Shown here one piece after another: positions 7,161 through 14,316 of a stretch of DNA of 30,331 nt. Origin of the DNA: JAHFIW01 sp035495855 (GTDB lineage Bacteria > Patescibacteriota > Patescibacteriia > SG8-24); contig DATJFD010000005.1 of assembly GCA_035495855.1 (NCBI GenBank), forward strand, positions 1 through 30,331. Reading direction: 5' to 3'. A program made the translations under genes and the position numbers. Position 1 is the first letter of the stretch; each line of letters starts with the position of its first letter. The notes beneath the pieces are model-generated. The model did no database searches. It was not told the origin of the DNA and saw only the letters and a list, made by a program, of their open reading frames with translations.

Positions 7161-7217
7161 AAAAAGAGAAAAGCTTAGAGGATGTTCTTCCTCTAAGCTT
7201 TTTTCTTTTCTCTTTTT
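7161..7217. terminator. Long bidirectional terminator
   Basis: AAGCTTAGAGGA pairs with TCCTCTAAGCTT. The pairing extends into the AAAAAGAGAA / TTCTCTTTTT flanks. It serves the plus-strand cupredoxin gene and the convergent minus-strand methyltransferase gene. Confidence 0.9.
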
Positions 7218-7875
7218 ACACCTTTTTCGCGTCGTCCAAGGCGGGTTCGGCCACGATCGCGTAGCCCCATGAGGCGAACGGCGCGATGGTCAGGATGTCG
7301 AGACCGGCGTCGGCGAAAGCGTCCTCGAGTTCCTCCCGGCGGTAGACGTTCGCGCCCCAGACGCCGCCGATGAACAGCCGGTTGAACAGCCCGGTCCTGG
7401 TGATGAAGACCGCCATGGTGCCGTCCGGCGACATGCGGTTCCGCAGGGCGACGAGCGCCGCGGACAGCGAGGCCCTGGGAAGGTGCTCGAGCATGCCGGC
7501 GGAGACGACCAGGTCGAAGCCGGTCCAGTCGGACGGAAGCCAGACGTCGAGATCGAGCACGTCAGCCTGGCGGATCTCGGTCGCGCGCCCGAGCGCCCGC
7601 AGCCGCGCGTCGAACCGGGCGAGCATGCGGGGCGACAGGTCGAACGCGCGGCAGCGGAGCCCCTTGGCGCCGACGTCGCGCGCCGCGTCCTGGACCGCGA
7701 GCGTGAGCGCGCCGGAGCCGCAGCCGGCGTCGAGCACGGCGATGCCGTCCTTGACCGCGCCGGAATCCGCCATGAAACGGCGCAGCCGGCGGCGGTGGCC
7801 GACGAGCGCGATCATGGCGTCATAGACCCGGGCGCGGCGTTCGTAGAGCCGGCCGGCGCCGGTAAGGCCCTTCAT
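7216..7875 (-). CDS. Class I SAM-dependent methyltransferase
   Basis: A 219-residue protein. Motif I VLDAGCGSGA lies at residues 47-56, a motif II-like acidic residue occurs in RAFDLSPRML, and later segments FDLVVSAGMLEHLP and DGTMAVFIT follow a Methyltransf_11/25-type fold. SxxxEHLP resembles the small-molecule methyltransferases. The substrate cannot be read from sequence; lipids, quinones or small metabolites are possible. The start at 7875 lies 2 bp after the stop of the 65-aa membrane protein gene, so it is the last gene of the ABC operon. The shared terminator at 7161-7217 ends the unit. Confidence 0.8.
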   Translation of the reverse strand: MKGLTGAGRLYERRARVYDAMIALVGHRRRLRRFMADSGAVKDGIAVLDAGCGSGALTLAVQDAARDVGAKGLRCRAFDLSPRMLARFDARLRALGRATEIRQADVLDLDVWLPSDWTGFDLVVSAGMLEHLPRASLSAALVALRNRMSPDGTMAVFITRTGLFNRLFIGGVWGANVYRREELEDAFADAGLDILTIAPFASWGYAIVAEPALDDAKKV

Positions 7876-7877
7876 GG

Positions 7878-8075
7878 TCACAGTCCTAGCGCGGATGAAT
7901 AGGTGCTGATGACCGACGGCAGCGCGAACGCGAGGCCGATGAGCGGCAGCACGATGGCCGCGATGGTGACGATCGCGGTCCACAGGAAATATTTTCGCGT
8001 CTTCTCGGCCGACACGTAGATGTCGTCGACCTTCTTCTCGATGGCGTCGAGCCGCTGTTGGAGGTCCTGTTCCAT
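7878..8075 (-). CDS. 65-residue coiled-coil plus membrane-helix protein
   Basis: A short protein: residues 1-28 form a charged helix (LQQRLDAIEKKVDDIYVSAEKT) with coiled-coil character, residues 29-55 are a hydrophobic helix or helical hairpin (FLWTAIVTIAAIVLPLIGLAFAL), and the tail is short. It sits 5 bp after the ABC permease gene and 2 bp before the methyltransferase gene, so it is firmly inside the operon. An accessory subunit of the exporter is a fair inference. No family name is assigned. Confidence 0.75.
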   Translation of the reverse strand: MEQDLQQRLDAIEKKVDDIYVSAEKTRKYFLWTAIVTIAAIVLPLIGLAFALPSVISTYSSALGL

Positions 8076-8080
8076 AGGGA

Positions 8081-8872
8081 TCAGTTACGCTTGTTGAACG
8101 CCACGACCGCGGCGGAGATGACGACGGTGGAGAAACCGAGCAGGAAGAGCGCGTCGACCCGCAGCGGGTGCAGGATGAGCCGCGCCAGGACGTCCGGCGC
8201 GACCTGCGAGCGGAGCAGCAGCTCGCGCAGCGCGTCGACGCCGTAGGTGAGCGGGTCGATCGCGGAGAGCGCCGACATCCAGCCCGGAACCGCGGTGAGC
8301 GGGAAGAACGCGCCGGACAGGAAGAACATCGGGAAGACGAAGACGTTCATGATGACGCCGAAGTTCTCGATGGTCTTCACGAGCGAGGCGAACAGCAGGC
8401 CGAAGCCGGCGATGGCCAGGGACAGGAGCGCCACGAAGAAGATGATGCCGGGCAGTTCCGCGAGGTGGAGCCGCACGCCGATGAACGGCGCGATGCACAG
8501 GAGGACCGAGGCCTGGATGATGGCCATCGTCATGGCGCCGGCGGTCTTGCCGAGCGCGATCGCGGTGCGCGGCACGGGAGCGACGAGGATCTCCTTGAGG
8601 AAGCCGAACTCGCGGTCCCAGACCGTGGAGATGGTCGCGAAGAAGGCGATGCTCATCACGCTCATGGCGACGATGCCCGGATACATGAACTGGATGAAGT
8701 CGACGCCGAAGTTGCCGCGCGCGAGCGTCTGCCGCAGACCTGTCCCGAAGATGAACAGGTACATGAGCGGCTGGAAGACGGTGATGAACATGCGCCCCTT
8801 GTCGCGCCAGAAGCGGATGAGCTCGCGTTCCCAGATGATCTTGATGGTGCGGAGGAAATGGAGGACGTTCAT
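8081..8872 (-). CDS. ABC-2 type exporter permease
   Basis: A 263-residue membrane protein with about six transmembrane helices and the ABC-2 layout: an amphipathic N-terminus (TIKIIWERELIRFWRDKGRMF), the first helix pair, and a conserved FPMFFLSGAFFP region near residues 190-201. This is typical of DrrB/NodJ-like exporters of drugs, lipids or polysaccharides. The start at 8872 overlaps the ATPase stop in an ATGA motif, so the two are made in equal measure. Its partner is the ATPase at 8869-9837. Substrate unknown. Confidence 0.88.
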   Translation of the reverse strand: MNVLHFLRTIKIIWERELIRFWRDKGRMFITVFQPLMYLFIFGTGLRQTLARGNFGVDFIQFMYPGIVAMSVMSIAFFATISTVWDREFGFLKEILVAPVPRTAIALGKTAGAMTMAIIQASVLLCIAPFIGVRLHLAELPGIIFFVALLSLAIAGFGLLFASLVKTIENFGVIMNVFVFPMFFLSGAFFPLTAVPGWMSALSAIDPLTYGVDALRELLLRSQVAPDVLARLILHPLRVDALFLLGFSTVVISAAVVAFNKRN

Positions 8873-9837
8873 GCGCGTCGGGCCATGTGCTTCATCCAGC
8901 CGCTCTTGGCCGGTTCTTCCTCGCGGATCTTCTTGCCGGTGAGCTTGAGGAACACGTCCTCGAGCGTCGGACGGCGCAGCTCGATGCCCTCGATCTTGGT
9001 GTCGAGCTCGTTGAACAGCCGCGTCAGGAACTTCGCGCCGTCCTCGACCTCGAGCCGCAGCGCGTCCCGCTCGTCCTTCGCGTCGAAACCGTAGCGGTCC
9101 TTGAGCTCCTTGCGCAGGCGTTCCTTGTCCGCGCACTTGAGGACGATGACGTCCTCGCCGACCATGCGCTTGAGCGCCGACGGCGTGTCGAGCGCCACGA
9201 TCGTGCCGCGGTCGATGATGGCGATGCGGTCGCAGTACTCGGCCTCGTTCATGTAATGCGTCGTCATGAAGATGGTCATTCCCCGCTCCTTCTTGAGCGT
9301 CAGGATGTATTCCCACAGGTGCGCGCGCGTCTGCGGGTCGAGCCCGAGCGTCGGCTCGTCGAGGAACAGCACCTCCGGATAGTGGATGAGCCCGCGCGCG
9401 ATCTCCAGGCGGCGCTTCATGCCGCCGGAGTACGTCTTCACGATGTCGTTCTTCCGGTCCCACAGGTCGACGAGGCGCAGCACCTCCTCTTCCCGCTTGG
9501 CGTAGTCGCGCTTGGGCACGGCGTAGAGCTCAGCGTGGAAGCGCAGGTTCTCCGAGGCCGTCAGCCGGTCGTCGAGCGACGGGTCCTGGAAGACGAGCGC
9601 GATGCGCTGCCGCACGCCGTTCTTGGAGCGCCGGATGGATCGGCCGGCGACCGTCGCGTCGCCGGAGGTCGGCTCGACGAGGGTCGCGAGCATCCCGATG
9701 GTCGTGGACTTGCCGGCGCCGTTCGGGCCGAGGAAACCGAAGATCTCGCCTTTTTGCACCTGGAAAGAGACCTTGTCGACGGCGACGAGGCCTTTGAACC
9801 GCTTGGAAAGTTCCTTCACGTCGATGATGGGCTCCAT
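8869..9837 (-). CDS. ABC exporter ATPase (DrrA/CcmA-like)
   Basis: A 322-residue ATPase. Walker A GPNGAGKS at residues 37-44, Q-loop FQDPS near 83-87, signature YSGGM at 136-140, Walker B VLFLDE at 156-161, and the switch His in TTHYMNEAE. The C-terminal 90 residues (DVIVLKCADKERL... RRPTLEDVFLKLTG) match the DUF4162-like tail of DrrA-type exporters. It energises the permease encoded next. The start at 9837 is chosen because an extended -10 box ends 7 bases upstream, predicting a leaderless mRNA starting on this ATG; the upstream in-frame codons are outside the transcript. It is the first gene of a four-gene operon. Confidence 0.92.
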   Translation of the reverse strand: MEPIIDVKELSKRFKGLVAVDKVSFQVQKGEIFGFLGPNGAGKSTTIGMLATLVEPTSGDATVAGRSIRRSKNGVRQRIALVFQDPSLDDRLTASENLRFHAELYAVPKRDYAKREEEVLRLVDLWDRKNDIVKTYSGGMKRRLEIARGLIHYPEVLFLDEPTLGLDPQTRAHLWEYILTLKKERGMTIFMTTHYMNEAEYCDRIAIIDRGTIVALDTPSALKRMVGEDVIVLKCADKERLRKELKDRYGFDAKDERDALRLEVEDGAKFLTRLFNELDTKIEGIELRRPTLEDVFLKLTGKKIREEEPAKSGWMKHMARRA

Positions 9838-9843
9838 CGCTCG

Positions 9844-9852
9844 ATGATAACA
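9844..9852 (-). promoter_or_regulatory. Extended -10 TGTTATCAT, leaderless start
   Basis: The -10 hexamer TATCAT ends at 9844 and the ATG begins at 9837, so transcription should start on the start codon. The -35 region lies inside the upstream gene's terminator (9854-9876) and is poor, consistent with reliance on the TG extension. Confidence 0.65.
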
Positions 9853-9853
9853 G

Positions 9854-9876
9854 AAAAAACGCCCCCGGTGGAGCGT
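9854..9876 (-). terminator. Terminator of the HxxEH membrane protein gene
   Basis: Minus strand ACGCTCC-ACCG-GGGGCGT (one U-G pair) followed by a T-run. It overlaps the -35 region of the ABC operon promoter. Confidence 0.75.
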
Positions 9877-9881
9877 CTTTC

Positions 9882-10400
9882 TCACGCCACCGCGCGGGCT
9901 TTGTCGCGGCGGAGGAACATGCGCGCGACGGTCCTGTGCATGCCGAGCATGAAGAACGGCGCGATGATCCCCACCGTGACCACGAGGTTGATGGCGAAAT
10001 GCAGCGGGACGATCGGTATGTAGCGTCCGAGGATACCGGGCGTGCCTTCGAGGCCGGTCTCCATGTGCTGCGAGAACCTCACGACATGCTCGATCATGTG
10101 GTAGGTCTGCACGACCCAGGCGACGATGAAGACGCGATAGGGCCGGGGACCCTTGGCCCGCAGGACGTCGCCGTAAAAGCTGCCGAGCGCGGAGAGGCCG
10201 ATGAGGAAGAGCGCGTCGTAGATGAAATGCACCATCTCAAGATCGAGACTGCCGATGAGCCCGTGCGCCAAATGCAGCCGCATCATCCACTGGATGAGCT
10301 GGGCGACGTGCTCCACCATGTGCCCGGTCTGGATGACCGCGGTCACTCCGAGCAGAACGACGCAATTGCGCTCATGGGCGCTGATGACAGGCTCGGCCAT
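9882..10400 (-). CDS. Four-helix membrane protein with duplicated HMxEHV motif
   Basis: A 172-residue membrane protein with about four helices. Two copies of a motif stand out: TGHMVEHVAQLIQ (residues about 25-37) and TYHMIEHVVRFSQ (about 99-111). They suggest an internal two-helix duplication with His/Glu residues facing a common site. The H-x-x-E-H pattern fits metal or heme binding, but I do not recognise the family. GAAGGAG lies right before the ATG, yet a TATACT -10 box is so close that this site may not be transcribed. It is monocistronic, with its own terminator. Confidence 0.7.
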   Translation of the reverse strand: MAEPVISAHERNCVVLLGVTAVIQTGHMVEHVAQLIQWMMRLHLAHGLIGSLDLEMVHFIYDALFLIGLSALGSFYGDVLRAKGPRPYRVFIVAWVVQTYHMIEHVVRFSQHMETGLEGTPGILGRYIPIVPLHFAINLVVTVGIIAPFFMLGMHRTVARMFLRRDKARAVA

Positions 10401-10408
10401 ACTCCTTC

Positions 10409-10414
10409 AGTATA
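10409..10414 (-). promoter_or_regulatory. -10 box TATACT, near-leaderless
   Basis: The hexamer ends 8 bases before the ATG at 10400, so the transcript would begin about 2 bases before the start codon. The GAAGGAG sequence fills the gap between the two. Confidence 0.55.
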
Positions 10415-10434
10415 CGTCTCCGGCCGGGACCCGG

Positions 10435-11382
10435 CTAGCGGACGTTCTCCCCGAGCATGCGGCGGAAGGCCTTGAGGTCGCCGACGGCGATGTGACCCGG
10501 GAGCTCGAAGAGCCCGTCCGCGCGGACGTCGTCCGCGTGGCGCAGGCCGCGGCCGGCCAAGTACCCCGCGTCGCGGACCGCGGCGGTCACGCGCTCGTCA
10601 TAGAGACCGAAGGGATAGGCGAAGGCGGTGACGGGAACGCCGAGCTCGGCCTCGATCTTCGCCTTGCTGTCGACGACCTCGCGCCGCAGCGTCTCGTCGT
10701 CCGCCTTCTTGAGGTAGGGGTGATACACCGTATGGCTGCCGACGGCCATGCCTGCGTCGCGCATTGCACGCAGCTGATCCCAGGTCATGTACCCCGGGCG
10801 CCCGATCGCGTTCGTGAAGACGAAGAAGGTCGCCTTGAACCCGTGCCGCGCGAGCAGCGGGAAGGCCGTGCCGTACTGGTTGTCGCGGCCATCGTCGAAG
10901 GAGATGACGATGGGCTTGGCCGGCAGCGGCCTGCCGTCGAAGGCGGCGATGAGGTCGTCGAAAGAGACCGAGGCGTAGCCCGAGGCCTGGAGGAACGCGA
11001 GCTCGGCTTCGAGTTGCGCGGGCGTCACGAAGTACGGCTCGTCGACGCGCCGATGCGGCTCGTTCTCCGCGCGGATGTTGTGATAGACGATGATCGGCAC
11101 GGCGAGCTCGTCCGGACCGGCGGGGACGGGCGGCGCGGGTTCCGGCGGCCGCGGCGAGGGGCGTTCGCCGGTCCCGCGCATCCGCGCGCCGCCGGACCGG
11201 ATGCGGCGTTCGGCTCCCCGAACCGCGACGGCCGCGCGTTCGGGGCCGCGTTCGAGCGTTTCCACCATGGCCGGCGGCGCGTCCGCGGCCTTGAAGAGCG
11301 CGTCGAGCGTGACGAAAAGGAAACCCGGCGCGGCCAGCAGGGCCGCCGCGGCGGTGATCCATCGCAGCCGGGACTTCGTCAT
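10435..11382 (-). CDS. Membrane-anchored polysaccharide deacetylase
   Basis: A 315-residue protein. An N-terminal signal anchor (about 8-28), a Pro/Arg-rich linker (70-92), then a NodB-type deacetylase domain. Motif 1 SFDDG has the catalytic base and metal Asp at D163/D164, motif 2 SHTVYH has metal His at H217 and H221, and FAYPFG follows at 254-259. PIIVYHNI and the early layout match the CE4 family that removes N-acetyl (or related) groups from surface glycans or peptidoglycan outside the cell. It lies 7 bp after msrB. Its GGAG ribosome site is inside the end of msrB, so the two are co-translated. Confidence 0.88.
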   Translation of the reverse strand: MTKSRLRWITAAAALLAAPGFLFVTLDALFKAADAPPAMVETLERGPERAAVAVRGAERRIRSGGARMRGTGERPSPRPPEPAPPVPAGPDELAVPIIVYHNIRAENEPHRRVDEPYFVTPAQLEAELAFLQASGYASVSFDDLIAAFDGRPLPAKPIVISFDDGRDNQYGTAFPLLARHGFKATFFVFTNAIGRPGYMTWDQLRAMRDAGMAVGSHTVYHPYLKKADDETLRREVVDSKAKIEAELGVPVTAFAYPFGLYDERVTAAVRDAGYLAGRGLRHADDVRADGLFELPGHIAVGDLKAFRRMLGENVR

Positions 11383-11389
11383 AGCGGCG

Positions 11390-11788
11390 TCACTCCTTCT
11401 TCAGCTTGAGCGACGCGGAGTTCACGCAGAACCGCTGGCCGGTCTTTTCCCGCGGCCCGTCGTCGAAGACGTGGCCCAGGTGCGAGCCGCAGCGGCTGCA
11501 CATGATCTCGACCCGGCGCATGCCCAGGCTCGTGTCCTCCGCGGTCGCGACCTTGTCGCCGGCGACGGGTTCCCAGAAGCTCGGCCAGCCGCTGCCCGAT
11601 TCGTATTTCGCGTCGGAGGAGAACAGCTCCTGCCCGCAGGCGGCGCAGAGGTACATCCCCTTCTCCTTCGCGTGGTAGTACTCGCCCGTGCCCGGGGCCT
11701 CGGTACCCTTCTCGCGCAGGACGCGGTACTGCTCGGGCGTCAGTTCCTTCTTCCATTCTTCTTCGCTTTTCACGATCTTGTCGGGCAT
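11390..11788 (-). CDS. msrB: Peptide methionine (R)-S-oxide reductase MsrB
   Basis: A 132-residue full-length enzyme that reduces Met-R-sulfoxide in damaged proteins with thioredoxin. Zinc ligands C48-C51 (CAAC) and C97-C100 (CSRC), GSGWPSF at 65-71, HLGHVFDDGP at 103-112, and catalytic Cys121 in RFCVNSASL are all present. There is no signal peptide, so it is cytoplasmic. It is the first gene of a two-gene unit with the polysaccharide deacetylase. The promoter at 11822-11850 has good -35 and -10 boxes, and AGGA lies about 14 bases before the ATG. Confidence 0.95.
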   Translation of the reverse strand: MPDKIVKSEEEWKKELTPEQYRVLREKGTEAPGTGEYYHAKEKGMYLCAACGQELFSSDAKYESGSGWPSFWEPVAGDKVATAEDTSLGMRRVEIMCSRCGSHLGHVFDDGPREKTGQRFCVNSASLKLKKE

Positions 11789-11821
11789 GGCGGCGGGGTC
11801 CTAAGGAATGAGAACGCGCTG

Positions 11822-11850
11822 AGTATAACCTCCGGCGCGCGTCGGGACAA
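11822..11850 (-). promoter_or_regulatory. Promoter of msrB
   Basis: -35 TTGTCC (11845-11850), exactly 17 bases, then -10 TATACT (11822-11827). It is divergent from, and only 2 bases away from, the -35 of the CheR-like gene promoter. Confidence 0.75.
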
Positions 11851-11852
11851 CG

Positions 11853-11881
11853 TTGACTTCGGGCCGCCCGCATGGTAAGAA
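11853..11881 (+). promoter_or_regulatory. Promoter of the CheR-like gene
   Basis: -35 TTGACT (11853-11858), 17 bases, then an extended TGG-TAAGAA -10 (11876-11881). The leader is about 37 bases with a strong GGAGGA ribosome site. Confidence 0.65.
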
Positions 11882-11923
11882 GAGCGGTCGCGAAAGCGGC
11901 ATGGACCTTCCACGGAGGAAAGC

Positions 11924-12724
11924 ATGAAGACCATCGATGACGTCCGGCGGTTCATCGCCGCGGAGACCCGCAGGCTGGACCCGAACTCCCGCTACATCGC
12001 GGAATTGCTCGCCATCGTCGACAGGTCCGCGGACGCCGCGGACCTCGAAGCGAGGCTCGACCGCGGGTCGCGCGGCGCGTACTGGGCCGGTGACGCCACG
12101 TTCGGCGCCATGTCGCTCGAGGAGAAGATCCGGGCGAACCTGGTCACGAACGAGACCTGCCTGATGCGCTTCGACGAGCCCGAGCTCGCCTACCTGCGCG
12201 AGACGGTGCTGCCGGACCTCAAGACGAGGAACGGCGCGCGCATCCTCTCGCTGCCGTGCTCGCACGGCGAGGAGGCGGTGAGCCTGGCGATCGAATGCCT
12301 CGAGGCCGGCCTGGACGAGTTCATCGTCCACGGCAAAGACGTGCAGCCGTCGTGCATCGAGGCCGCGAAGCGCGGACGCTTCCCCTTCCAGGGGCTGCCG
12401 AAGTATGTGACCTGCGAGGTCTCGCCGGCGGTGATGTCGCGCCTGTCGTTCTCGGTCGCGGACGTGTTCGCGGGGGCGGACGCCATCGGGTCGGACTACG
12501 ACCTCATCGTCTGCCGCAACTTCCTCGGCTACTTCGCGCCGCAGGTCATCGCGGAGATCGGGCGGAAGCTGGCGAACGCGCTGCGCTTCGACGCCGACGC
12601 CTACCTGCTGGTCGACCCCTTCGTCCTGCGAAAGCATCCGGAGGCGTTCTCCGATCTTCCGCTGCAGCGCGTGCGCGACGAGCGCGTCCGCGGCCTGCCG
12701 TTCTTCACCACGGACCTCGACTGA
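11924..12724 (+). CDS. CheR-like SAM-dependent methyltransferase (orphan)
   Basis: A 266-residue protein. NLVTNETCLMRF at residues 72-83, LSLPCSHGEEAVSLAI at 108-122, KDVQPSCIEAAKRGRF at 138-153 and DLIVCRNFLGYF at 193-204 follow the CheR fold that methylates chemoreceptor glutamates. No receptor, CheB, CheW or flagellar gene is nearby, and the N-terminal CheR helical domain is short and atypical. The target may therefore be something else. The start at 11924 follows GGAGGAAAGC. It is a single gene with its own promoter and terminator, divergent from msrB. Confidence 0.75.
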   Translation: MKTIDDVRRFIAAETRRLDPNSRYIAELLAIVDRSADAADLEARLDRGSRGAYWAGDATFGAMSLEEKIRANLVTNETCLMRFDEPELAYLRETVLPDLKTRNGARILSLPCSHGEEAVSLAIECLEAGLDEFIVHGKDVQPSCIEAAKRGRFPFQGLPKYVTCEVSPAVMSRLSFSVADVFAGADAIGSDYDLIVCRNFLGYFAPQVIAEIGRKLANALRFDADAYLLVDPFVLRKHPEAFSDLPLQRVRDERVRGLPFFTTDLD

Positions 12725-12754
12725 AAACCCCGGCCATCTCGGCCGGGGCTTTTT
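12724..12754. terminator. Bidirectional terminator between convergent genes
   Basis: CCCCGGCC (12728-12735) pairs with GGCCGGGG (12741-12748). AAAA lies on the left and TTTTT on the right. It separates the CheR-like gene from the convergent thioredoxin gene. Confidence 0.88.
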
Positions 12755-13419
12755 CATCTTGCGTCCTTTTCCGCGAGCAGCGCCTCGATGTTCGCTTCCA
12801 TCGTTTCGTAGCCGCCCTCGCCCACCGCCTGATAACGGAGCCTGCCCTGCGCGTCATAGAGGTAGAAGGACGGCCAGTACTGGTTGCCGTAGAGGTTCCA
12901 GGTCTTGTAGGCGTTGTCCATCGCCACGGGATAGTGCACGCCGTGCCGCGCGATGGCCTCGAGGACGTTCTTCTTCTCGCCCTCGTAGGCGAACTCCGGC
13001 GTATGCACGCCGACGACGGTGAAGCCGCGCGTCGCGTAGCGGTCGTACCAGGCGGTCACGTACGGCATGGTGTGGATGCAGTTGATGCAGCCGTAGGTCC
13101 AGAAGTGGACGAGCGTGACGCGGCCCTTGAGCGACGCCGGCGATTCGGTCGCGCCGTTCAGCCACTCGACGATGCCTTCGAAGGGCGGCATCGCGTCGGC
13201 GAGCACGGGAAGCGACCCGGGCGCGGCGTTGGCCGGCGGCGGGGAGGGAGGGGGCGGCGTCGGCGGCATGGGAACGGCGGGTTCGGCAGCTGCGGCCGGG
13301 ACCGTGCGCGCGGGCGGTCGCGGCGGCGCGGAACGCAGCACGGGCAGCGCGAAGACGATGGCCCCGAGCAGGACCGCGGCCGCGACGGCCGAGAGGAAGA
13401 CGACGCGCATGAGGCTCAT
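12754..13419 (-). CDS. Membrane-anchored DipZ-like thioredoxin
   Basis: A 221-residue protein. An N-terminal anchor (about 5-28), a long Pro/Ala linker (30-66), then a thioredoxin-like domain with active-site CINC (C111, C114) in FWTYGCINCIHTMPYV and a cis-Pro segment YWPSFYL at 181-187. FWTYGCxNC, GVHTPEF, YPVAMDN and GEGGY are characteristic of the DipZ C-terminal domain and TlpA relatives, which work in extracytoplasmic thiol-disulfide exchange. No DsbD-like transmembrane partner is in the window. An extended -10 lies directly upstream and predicts a leaderless message starting at the ATG at 13419. The gene is monocistronic. Confidence 0.85.
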   Translation of the reverse strand: MSLMRVVFLSAVAAAVLLGAIVFALPVLRSAPPRPPARTVPAAAAEPAVPMPPTPPPPSPPPANAAPGSLPVLADAMPPFEGIVEWLNGATESPASLKGRVTLVHFWTYGCINCIHTMPYVTAWYDRYATRGFTVVGVHTPEFAYEGEKKNVLEAIARHGVHYPVAMDNAYKTWNLYGNQYWPSFYLYDAQGRLRYQAVGEGGYETMEANIEALLAEKDAR

Positions 13420-13425
13420 GAACTG

Positions 13426-13434
13426 AGCCTAGCA
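13426..13434 (-). promoter_or_regulatory. Extended -10 TGCTAGGCT, leaderless start
   Basis: The hexamer TAGGCT ends at 13426, and the ATG first base is at 13419, the expected transcription start. The upstream terminator occupies the -35 region. Confidence 0.6.
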
Positions 13435-13464
13435 AAAAAACGCCCCGCGGACTATGCGAGGCGT
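13434..13464 (-). terminator. Terminator overlapping the stop of 13452-13799
   Basis: Minus strand ACGCC(TCGC)...(GCGG)GGCGT followed by seven Ts. The stem contains the gene's last codons and its TAG stop. Confidence 0.7.
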
Positions 13465-13799
13465 TCGAGCTTGAGGTGGCCGAGGCCGTTGCGTCGCACG
13501 CGGACGGACGCGCCCTTCGGCATGTCGGGCGCGATCCTGCCGTCGACGGCGAAGGACCTGCCGTCCTCCAGATGCACGATGGTGATCTCGGCGTCGACGA
13601 GCGTGACGGCGGGGAGCATCGGCATGCCGCTCCATTGCGAGCGCCGGTAGCGGCGATGTTCCACGCGATCGAAGACGCCTTCGGCGGCGACGGTCCAGGT
13701 CGCGGCCTGGCGGCGTTCCCACCGGTTGATGAGCGCGATGAGGACGGCGGCAGCGGCGATGACCGCCAGGACCGCCGCGAGCGGGATGAATTCTTGCAT
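13452..13799 (-). CDS. Small single-pass membrane protein
   Basis: A 115-residue protein of unknown function. One N-terminal helix (about 5-25, IPLAAVLAVIAAAAVLIALI) is followed by a basic and aromatic linker (NRWERRQAATW) and a beta-rich soluble domain (EGVFDRVEHRRYRR... AEITIVHLEDGRSFAVDGRIAP...). The domain resembles small SH3-like or OB-like beta domains, but I cannot name it. The start follows a clear GGAGG site. The gene is probably monocistronic, with a terminator that includes its own stop codon. Confidence 0.65.
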   Translation of the reverse strand: MQEFIPLAAVLAVIAAAAVLIALINRWERRQAATWTVAAEGVFDRVEHRRYRRSQWSGMPMLPAVTLVDAEITIVHLEDGRSFAVDGRIAPDMPKGASVRVRRNGLGHLKLERLA

Positions 13800-13831
13800 C
13801 GTAGATCCTCCGGGAAAGAACGTTCGGAACG

Positions 13832-14233
13832 TCAGTCGCGGGACGGGCCCGGCCGCCTGGCGCGCTTGCGCTCGAGCGACCGGACGTCCTTCTCGCAGAA
13901 GCCGAAATGGTGGCCGATCTCGTGGAGCAGCGTGTCGTAGACGAGCTTCCGCACGTCTTCCGCGTCGCGCTCGGCGCAGCGCTCGAGCGGACCTTTGAAC
14001 AGCGAGATCTTGTCGGGCAGCACGCCGAAGTAGCCGGTCTTGCGCGCGTTCTGCGGCACGCCCTCGTACAGGCCGAGCAGTTCGTCCCCGCGGCGCATGC
14101 CATGGGAGTTGCGCTGGCCCGGCGTCGCCTCGTCCTCGAGGACGAAATCGACGTTCTCGAGCTTTTCGCGGATGTGCGCGGGGATCTTCGCGAACTCCTC
14201 GCCGACCATCCGCTCGAAATCCGGACGTTCCAT
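13832..14233 (-). CDS. Zincin-like metallopeptidase (Zincin_1 / MMP20-like)
   Basis: A 133-residue minimal metallopeptidase. LLHEIGHHFGF at residues 102-112 is the HExxHxxG zinc site (H104, E105, H108). The GLYEGVP, FGVLPDKISLFKGPLE and VYDTLLHEIGHHFG sequence is the usual one for the small PF06262-type family, which is often encoded alone in actinobacteria and candidate phyla. The substrate is unknown. The C-tail is Arg-rich. The start at 14233 is 3 bases after the expected transcription start of a TACGAT -10 box. No signal peptide, so it is cytoplasmic. Confidence 0.88.
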   Translation of the reverse strand: MERPDFERMVGEEFAKIPAHIREKLENVDFVLEDEATPGQRNSHGMRRGDELLGLYEGVPQNARKTGYFGVLPDKISLFKGPLERCAERDAEDVRKLVYDTLLHEIGHHFGFCEKDVRSLERKRARRPGPSRD

Positions 14234-14242
14234 ACGGCCGCC

Positions 14243-14248
14243 ATCGTA
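14243..14248 (-). promoter_or_regulatory. -10 box TACGAT, near-leaderless
   Basis: The hexamer ends 10 bases before the ATG at 14233, giving a leader of about 3 bases. No ribosome site is visible. Confidence 0.4.
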
Positions 14249-14284
14249 CGCGCCGGAGGCCGCCTTGGCAACCCCTCGGGAACG

Positions 14285-14310
14285 AAAAAGGCCCCCGCGT
14301 CGCGGGGGCC
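14285..14310 (-). terminator. Terminator of the hotdog thioesterase gene
   Basis: GGCCCCCGCG and CGCGGGGGCC form a 10-bp perfect stem around one base. On the minus strand it is followed by five Ts. Confidence 0.9.
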
Positions 14311-14316
14311 GGAGGT

